From Physocladia obscura (Eukaryota; Chytridiomycota; Chytridiomycetes; Chytridiales; Chytriomycetaceae): a DNA stretch of 14,695 nt. A program made the translations under genes and the position numbers. The notes beneath the pieces were generated by a model that worked only from the letters and a program-made list of their open reading frames with translations, was not told where the DNA came from and made no database searches. The stretch is taken from contig JADGJH010000292.1 of the NCBI GenBank assembly GCA_027596945.1, positions 1-14,695 of the forward strand. The letters run 5' to 3'. Positions 9,556 to 14,695 of the stretch are shown here, one piece after another; positions within the stretch are counted from its first letter, which is position 1, and each line of letters opens with the position of its first letter.

Positions 9556-9958
9556 GGTGCTTTTTATTGTTAATTTTCTCGCCAGCTTTTGAGCTGGAGA
9601 GTTATTTTTTTCTCATTGCATATCTCCTCCTCTTTGATACCATCAGTCATCCTGTTTTGTCTTTGTTTAAGGCAAATAATATTGCTATGTATCTAACAGT
9701 ATGAGACTGCCCTTTTATATTTTTTTTCCCTCGTTTTCCCTGTTTTTCCCTTTTTTTTCTTTTTTCTCTTTTTCTCTGATTTTTTTTTTTTTTTTGGCCT
9801 GTTATCAACGTCCCCCTCTCTTCTTTTTGAAACCGTTGTTACTGTTAAGAGCCCAAATCTGTGTATTTGTGTATATCCACCGAATTTTTTTGGGGCTAAT
9901 CTGCATGCTCATGATGGACTTTTGATTAGAAATAAAATTGCAATTAAAATTTATGAAG

Positions 9959-9987
9959 CTCCGACAATAACGTTGTCTTTGTCGGAG
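9959..9987 (+). repeat. Perfect 9-bp stem hairpin in 3' flank
   Basis: CTCCGACAA (9959-9967) and TTGTCGGAG (9979-9987) are exact reverse complements separated by 11 bases. It is GC-richer than its surroundings and lies about 25 bp after a plus-strand AATAAA. It could be an RNA structure in a 3' UTR, or chance. Confidence 0.55.
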
Positions 9988-10435
9988 GTTGGCAAAAATA
10001 ATAATATATTTTTGGCAAATTTCGTAGTAATCTTTTGGAACGACAAATGGTGCGGTGCTTGCTTCGTTGAATTCAACCAATCGAAGCAATATAAAGAGAC
10101 CTAAATTAAAGCATATTGGCAAATATCATTCCATGTTTATGAAAGTTTGGCACGTTATTGAATTGAACTCGATTCTTCGTGATTTTTTAATGCTGTTTGG
10201 CAATGGAGATACAATCCAGTATTGTTGGATTTCCTCTTTTAGGCACGAATTTTGCAAATACGTAGTATACGCCACAGTAAATACTATGAAGTGCTACGAA
10301 TGGCGTATGAATATATTTGTTAAGGAGAATAGGATCATGAGTAAACAGTTAGATGTATACGCGTAAAATTCATTTGAAAAAAGGGAGAGGTTTCAATTCG
10401 ATATATGCATACTACACAAGAAGGTTGCATTTCGG

Positions 10436-10441
10436 TTTATT
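10436..10441 (-). terminator. Poly(A) signal of the ZC2HC1-type gene
   Basis: The minus strand reads AATAAA, 92 bases beyond the TAA stop codon. Spacing and sequence are standard for a eukaryotic polyadenylation signal. Not experimentally shown. Confidence 0.5.
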
Positions 10442-10533
10442 TGTTCCAGATGATTTGAAATTCCAATAAAAGTTGAGTGGATGGCTTTATTTTTCAAATT
10501 TTTCGTTTTTCCTTTTTTTTCTCTTCTAATTCT

Positions 10534-12041
10534 TTATTTTCTCCTCTCAGGACTCTTACTTTCGGGACTACCCTTTTTGGTTTTTGGGATAGGAGGTTTG
10601 AAATCTAGTCTTTTTCGCATGCGTGCTTCATCTTCTGCAACTGCAGCCCCAATACTTCCCCCTCCACGCGCAGCTGCTCCCCTTGGACGGTGTTTAGTGT
10701 TTGCGCAGATAGGAATATGCCTCTCGGCAGCGGTTTCGTTGAAACGTCGACCACAATGTTCACATTGCACGTAATCAGGATCTGGTTCAGTCGGCCCAAC
10801 AGCAGTACCATCGTGCGGTGTTTTGTTGCTGCGTACCATACGTATGAATGAATCGTGTTTCACACGCCAATTTTGTTTTTTCAGCAAAAGTTTATTTTTG
10901 CTTCCACCTGCGTCTTCCTATAATGGTTTCCGGTATTTTAACATATGCTGCTTATGAAAATGAAAAACGGAGCACAAGTTACATTTTTCTTACTGCCAAT
11001 TGGATCAGAGATAATTTTTTTGAGTGCATATTGCTCTAGTTCAGTTCCTTTCACGCGATGTTTTGTCGCGTCGAACACTTTGCGTTGCTTTTTAATTTTC
11101 GAACAAGCCTCGATGTGCTTTTCCTAAAATAAATAAATAAATTTTGCAAAATCCAGCAACATAATATAAAGTTGTACAAAAACTAATCCAAAACTTACAA
11201 GGCGGTCTTCTCCTGCAAATTTTCTTTGGCATATAGGACAAGGAATTCTCTCAATTTCAACTGCAATATCAGGGTCATTTTCAATATCTTGCGGGAACTC
11301 CTGTTCTAACCATGTATTTCCGGACTCTTTTGAACTCAATTTATGATTCGCAATCGGAGACTTTGACGAATTAATTGGCGGAGTCCCAACTGGTCTTGCG
11401 TAATCAATAAAACCATCCGTGACTGTCATCTTAATAGGCTGCTTTGTTTTAATTGGTGAGGAGGAAATTGGATAAGATTCTGCTGCAACTGGAACGCGAT
11501 TATTTAAACTCGGAATTCTTTTTAATGTTTGCTTTGGCTGCTGAACTTGTTGCTGGGCAAACGGGCCATTACTAAAGTTATCAATTTTCTGAAACCGAGA
11601 TTGCTGCGTCTGCGCTGATTGTAACAGATGAGTATCTGTAAGTGAGTTTGCTGAACTCGAAATTGAAGATTTCGATTGCAAATTTGTGGGTATATCACTG
11701 AGTGATCTTTTTGTAATTGTCGCTTTAAATCCTCCACCGAAAACTCCAGTAGCTCTAGTTGACTGAAATTGTGGCTTTGGTGGAGAAGATGTGTGAAGAT
11801 TTGTTTCAGATAAAGATAAAGATGCCGACGACAGCTGTTTTCGCAAACATTTATGCTGATGAAGTGCCATCAACTTTAAAAAGAAAGATACGGTATTCGA
11901 TCAATAATTTTTAGTTTACAAAAATTTATCGTGTTTACTAACGGGTGCCGGAACTCCTCCACCACATATGTGGCAGAGTTTGGATTTAGTGTTTATTGGA
12001 CCTGACGTGAATCCAGGCGTTTGTGGGCTTCCATGCATCAT
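10534..12041 (-). CDS. ZC2HC1-family C2HC zinc-finger protein, 4 exons, three fingers
   Basis: Predicted 425-residue protein. Exons (minus): 12041-11943, 11873-11199, 11123-10994, 10907-10534; introns of 69, 75 and 86 bp are GT..AG with matching phases (0, 0, 1). Fingers: C23-x2-C26-x11-H38-x3-C42; C245-x2-C248-x12-H261-x3-C265; C350-x2-C353-x11-H365-x3-C369. After finger 2 comes QRKVFDATKHRVKGTE, and before finger 3 comes KKQNWRVKHDSFIR and DPDYVQCEHCGRRFNE. These are the family blocks of animal ZC2HC1A/B (FAM164), which have the second and third fingers. The N-terminal finger is less typical, with Gly-rich GGGVPAP after its CxxC. Residues 45-230 are Ser/Gln-rich and probably disordered. The molecular role of the family is poorly known; a cilium/flagellum link is plausible in a zoosporic fungus but is inference. 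The N-terminus starts 21 bp from the divergent neighbour's start codon. Confidence 0.9.
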
Positions 12042-12062
12042 CAAAAAATTGTCTCGAAAAAA
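12042..12062. promoter_or_regulatory. 21-bp gap between divergent start codons
   Basis: The minus-strand gene starts at ATG 12041-12039 and the plus-strand gene most simply at ATG 12063. If the plus gene used the in-frame ATG at 12033, the coding regions would overlap by 9 bp. Either way there is no room for separate promoters and 5' UTRs, so the promoters must lie inside, or the transcripts overlap, the neighbouring coding sequence, or one start model is wrong. Confidence 0.55.
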
Positions 12063-12800
12063 ATGTCAACAATTCAAGTACACGGATTCGGCGCCCTCGG
12101 ACACAGCATCAAATATGCAATCAAAGCGAACTTAGACCCATATCAACCTGATTTTGCTATTGGAAACTACAGTCACCATCGCCACATTGGATCCATGACG
12201 CGGCTCTGGAGCGATGCAAACTGGGGCTCATACTTTCCTGTACTCGAAGGCGCTCTGATTACTCCTGAATTCAATTTAACAGTAATGCGCACAAACTTTG
12301 TTGATATCGATCTGGAACTTACCTTGCGTATTCCTCGGTTTGGAATGGATGTTGCCTTTGAATGGGGGCCAATCACTGAAATTCACAATTTGAACGATAT
12401 TGTCTTCAGTGTACAATGCCATCTCAAGAAAGTAGCAATTTCCTGCGAAGATTATGCATTTACTGGTATTCAACTGAACGGTTTTGACAACATCAGAGCT
12501 GCCACACATGTGCCGATACTGGGGCCATTGTTTGCAGCCGGCGTAAACGTCGCCGAGAATTCGATCAACACTAAGCTTTCAAATACTATTCGACATCAGA
12601 TCACAAAAACTTTGAAAACATTTATTCAAACTACCAATGGCGAAATCGCTCGTATTCTCTATATTTTTAAACACGAGTTCAGGTTGATTTCAGTTGGTTG
12701 CACATATGGGGCCGTAGTCGCTCTTGTTTTGAACTGTTCCATTGCTTTTTACAGTGTTTACGCCGCAGCAGTATTTTGGATGATTGGAACAAACCTCTAA
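12063..12800 (+). CDS. Unrecognised single-exon protein with hydrophobic C-terminus
   Basis: A 245-residue frame from ATG 12063 (MSTIQVHGFGALGHS) to TAA 12800; the in-frame ATG at 12033 would add ten residues. I do not recognise the family. The middle alternates hydrophobic and polar residues like beta-strands (LEGALITPEFNLTV, IDLELTLRIPRFGM), followed by VPILGPLFAAGVNVAEN and an amphipathic helix, SINTKLSNTIRHQITKTL. That order loosely recalls lipid-binding TULIP domains, which I offer only as a hypothesis. About 38 residues at the C-terminus (from LISVGCTYGAVVALV to the end) are hydrophobic enough for one or two membrane spans, so tail anchoring is possible. No signal peptide is seen. It runs head to head with the ZC2HC1-type gene. 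A missing 5' exon cannot be ruled out. Confidence 0.75.
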   Translation: MSTIQVHGFGALGHSIKYAIKANLDPYQPDFAIGNYSHHRHIGSMTRLWSDANWGSYFPVLEGALITPEFNLTVMRTNFVDIDLELTLRIPRFGMDVAFEWGPITEIHNLNDIVFSVQCHLKKVAISCEDYAFTGIQLNGFDNIRAATHVPILGPLFAAGVNVAENSINTKLSNTIRHQITKTLKTFIQTTNGEIARILYIFKHEFRLISVGCTYGAVVALVLNCSIAFYSVYAAAVFWMIGTNL

Positions 12801-13106
12801 TTAACCGATTTGTTCACACAAACACATCCCATTCCCACTCTTCTGCTATAATATGTGTTTTAAAGGATCAAATTTAAATATACATGAAAATTTACCACTC
12901 TTTGTAAAAAATAATTTATTGTGTTATAAGAGAAAAATAATTCAATTGCTTGAGCGATGATTTTATGATTAATAAAGACAGTTCATTTTATTATTTGAAT
13001 TTCCTTGATATTCAATACCAGAATAATCAAGAATTTCGAGAAAAATTTTTTTTATTCCATGTATAAATCATTCACTCGTCACAAAATATGAGAAACTGAA
13101 AATAAA
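12801..13106 (+). other. 3' flank and promoter between two plus-strand genes
   Basis: AT-rich. It contains AATAAA at 12971-12976, 171 bases beyond the upstream stop, which is a plausible poly(A) signal. The rest should hold the promoter of the BAG-domain gene. Nothing else is visible. Confidence 0.5.
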
Positions 13107-14062
13107 ATGTTTTGCAATCTAACGCCACGCAACAACTACGAAGTTAACCAATACCATCTGCAACAACAACAGCAACAACAGCAAGAAAAAATGCAACAAC
13201 TTACCATTGCCGCAACAATTGCTCGAAGGCTATACCAACAAAGACAACAACATTTACGTAAAGAATATGTTCAAGAATTCTACAATCAGCGTCGGCAAGA
13301 AAAACTTAGATCTCAGATTCTTGCCACCACTTTTATACAACAACAACAGCAAGTCTCCGTGGCGTGTCGTGCCCATTAATAAACAGAAACCGCAGCAACA
13401 GGATTGCGAAGATAATTGGGAAGATGAGGAAGAACCGATAGCTATGGTGGATATTCTTTCGGGCGGGGCTGTACGCAAGATTATGAAGTTGCGAAAATCT
13501 TCGACGTTCCTGTGGTAGTCTCAAGTAGTATCACTGATTCCACTACAGTTGATACTGAAATGAGTAATGAATCTGAATCCAAGTCTGGGGAAGAAGATGG
13601 CCAAGAGTCAACAATAGATATTGTGCAAGAAGCACCGAAAAACAAGTCCATCGACACAAGCAGTGTTTCAGTTAATCTGGTTATTAAAAATAACGCCAAT
13701 TTCGATATAGAAGATACCAACGAAACAATAACTCAAGATGCTGACAACGCCAATCGGCAGCAAGATTTGCAGAAAAGCTTGGTTACACTGCACGCGATTT
13801 CACCCTCACTGCATGCAGAGTTTTCAACATCAGAGGATAAATCTGAATGGCAAGCGCGTCTATCAAATATATCCGAATCGCTCGAAATCGAAAACTTGCC
13901 ACAGGCTCGAAATGTAACCACGGGTTACTCGAAGTTGAAGAGAAGCTGACTAAAGTGTTACTGCAGCTTGATGGTGTGGAAAGTTTTGGTGATGCACAGG
14001 TGCGAAATGAGCCTAAACGGCTTATTTGGGAGGTACAGGGATTTCTGACATCTGAAAATTGA
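13107..14062 (+). CDS. BAG-domain co-chaperone, coding signal spread over three frames
   Basis: The C-terminal part, LLEVEEKLTKVLLQLDGVES followed by FGDAQVRNEPKRLIWEVQGF (about 13926-14047), matches the BAG domain, which binds the Hsp70 nucleotide-binding domain and promotes nucleotide release. Upstream coding blocks: Gln-rich MFCNLTPRN.. then helical AATIARRLYQQRQQ (13107 onward); SPWRVVPIN.. with acidic DCEDNWEDEEEP (about 13350-13440) in the next frame; acidic SNESESKSGEEDGQ to SEWQARLSNISESLE (about 13512-13890) back in the first frame; then the BAG block in the third. A 52-bp intron (13258-13309, GTAAAG..CTTAG) would bridge the first change in phase. A 47-bp intron (13858-13904, weak donor GTCTAT, acceptor CCACAG) would bridge the last. 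I found no convincing intron for the middle change. So this is either an intact gene with unusual introns, a gene with sequence errors, or a recent pseudogene. Confidence 0.65.
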
Positions 14063-14103
14063 GGCTGGCGAAAAGTTTTTGCGACTTCAACAAGGGTGCT
14101 TTT

Positions 14104-14128
14104 TTTATTTTATACATAAATGAATAAA
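14104..14128. terminator. Interleaved poly(A) signals of convergent genes
   Basis: The plus strand has AATAAA at 14123-14128, 61 bases after the BAG gene stop. The minus strand has AATAAA at 14109-14104, 77 bases after the CCDC124-like stop. Each signal lies inside the other gene's 3' UTR side, so the two transcripts should overlap tail to tail by a few tens of bases. Confidence 0.55.
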
Positions 14129-14185
14129 ATTCTTGCAAAAAGCTCACTTTTAATTGTTATATGTTAAAGATAACTAAGACAATGA

Positions 14186-14626
14186 TCACTTGACGCGCAT
14201 CTTATCTAGCGCCTCCTCTTTCTTTGCCGCAGCGGTTTCCCTAGCCTCATCCGCAGTCATATCATACGCCCCAACAAGCTCCCCATTCATTGGATTATCA
14301 GGACTCTTTTTCCACTTTTTCTGCAACAGCTGCTTCAACTGACTCAGTCGCAGCGTTGGATTCTCCGCCTTCAGAATCGGCATCTCACGCTCCTCAAACT
14401 GCGCCCATGCGCTTTTCATGCGGCGCTCCGGATGTTTTTCGACTGCTTGCGACGCGTTGGGCGATTTTTTGGTTGTAAGTTCGAGGAGGTCAAGGGCTGC
14501 GTCTATACCGCTGGCGGCGTATGATTCGATTGGTGTACCGGCGTTGTCGCTGGAGTCACCGCCAGAGAGGCCAAGCGCCATTTTTTGGGCCATCGAGGCG
14601 AGGGACGTGGTTGCGGGAGCTTTGCT
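14186..14626 (-). CDS. CCDC124/Lso2-family ribosome-associated protein, last exon only
   Basis: The last exon encodes 146 residues after a phase-0 acceptor (TTTTCGCCCAG ending at 14627); upstream exons are outside the window. The core EKHPERRMKSAWAQFEEREM, then PTLRLSQLKQLLQKKW and KSPDNPMN, is the diagnostic C-terminal half of CCDC124. Family knowledge: CCDC124 and its yeast relative Lso2 bind the ribosome at the decoding and tRNA-binding region and help protect and restart idle 80S ribosomes. The usual basic, coiled-coil N-terminus would be on the missing exons. After NPMN this protein continues for about 32 residues (AYDMTADEARETAAAKKEEA and beyond), longer than the short tail I recall for the human protein. 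An internal ATG at 14593 is not the real start, since the open frame and splice acceptor lie upstream of it. Convergent with the BAG gene. Confidence 0.88.
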   Translation of the reverse strand, partial: SKAPATTSLASMAQKMALGLSGGDSSDNAGTPIESYAASGIDAALDLLELTTKKSPNASQAVEKHPERRMKSAWAQFEEREMPILKAENPTLRLSQLKQLLQKKWKKSPDNPMNGELVGAYDMTADEARETAAAKKEEALDKMRVK

Positions 14627-14695
14627 CTGGGCGAAAAGAGATGTGATGCGGTGAGATTGTATGAAAAATAAAAAAAAAAAAATATCAAAAAAAAA
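14627..14695 (-). other. 3' part of an intron of the CCDC124-like gene
   Basis: On the minus strand this is T-rich, then CATACAATCTCACCGC, then the pyrimidine-rich acceptor ending CAG. No donor is inside the window, so the intron is at least 69 bp. It contains two long T-runs next to the window edge. Confidence 0.6.

Larger units (their letters stand above)
9556..10533. other. Convergent 3' region with polypyrimidine tracts and hairpins, no gene seen
   Basis: This separates the plus-strand Gln-rich gene from the minus-strand zinc-finger gene. It has a short hairpin at 9582-9597 (CCAGCT, TTTG, AGCTGG), a long T/C tract at about 9717-9796, AATAAA on the plus strand at 9931-9936 and 10465-10470, and a 9-bp hairpin at 9959-9987. 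Open frames here begin without ATG or are short and unlike any family. I read it as overlapping 3' UTR sequence. Confidence 0.5.

Noticed and set aside
9717..9796. Long T/C tract as a functional regulatory element
   Set aside because: Pyrimidine-rich low complexity is frequent in this genome's introns and 3' flanks, and nothing marks this tract as special.
10055..10366. 103-codon open frame on the plus strand between the convergent genes
   Set aside because: It begins with GTG, has no family-like motif, and lies in a likely 3' UTR region.
11874..11942. TACTAAC-like branch site at about 11935 on the plus strand suggesting an upstream exon of the 12063 gene
   Set aside because: The same bases form the 5' splice site of the zinc-finger gene on the other strand, and no coherent plus-strand exon follows before 12006.

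Overview
The window looks like nuclear DNA of a fungus, most probably a zoosporic (chytrid-type) lineage. That placement is inference. It rests on short spliceosomal introns (45-92 bp, GT..AG), a secreted fungal-style GH26 enzyme with a GPI-anchor signal, a ZC2HC1-family zinc-finger protein, a BAG-domain co-chaperone and a CCDC124/Lso2-family ribosome factor. No prokaryotic operon structure, rRNA or tRNA was seen.

Layout. (1) 243-1992 (-): a seven-exon gene for a secreted, probably GPI-anchored GH26 glycoside hydrolase; all exon phases join cleanly. (2) About 2560-7782: an accessory island almost without CpG. I counted 12 CpG in 2560-5598 and none in 5599-7782. It holds a decayed Tc1/mariner-IS630 transposase (about 3250-4063), a 172-bp inverted-repeat unit, small tandem repeats and a broken NB-ARC/TPR gene (about 4885-6395). 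(3) 7907-9555 (+): a two-exon gene for a 527-residue Ser/Asn/Gln/Pro-rich protein with no domain I recognise. (4) 9556-10533: AT-rich, pyrimidine-rich convergent 3' flank. (5) 10534-12041 (-): a four-exon ZC2HC1-type gene with three C2HC fingers. (6) 12063-12800 (+): an unrecognised protein with a hydrophobic C-terminus, head to head with the ZC2HC1 gene, only 21 bp between start codons. (7) 13107-14062 (+): a BAG-domain protein whose coding signal moves between three frames. (8) 14186-14626 (-): the last exon of a CCDC124/Lso2-like gene; the rest lies beyond the window.

The genes do not form a pathway. The right part is a compact block of unrelated housekeeping-type genes sharing promoters and 3' ends. 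The GH26 gene is separated from it by the decayed, CpG-stripped island. The most notable signals are the CpG-void island with a sharp right edge beside a live promoter, the dead NB-ARC/TPR gene inside it, the nearly overlapping divergent start codons near 12050, and the frame-switching BAG gene.
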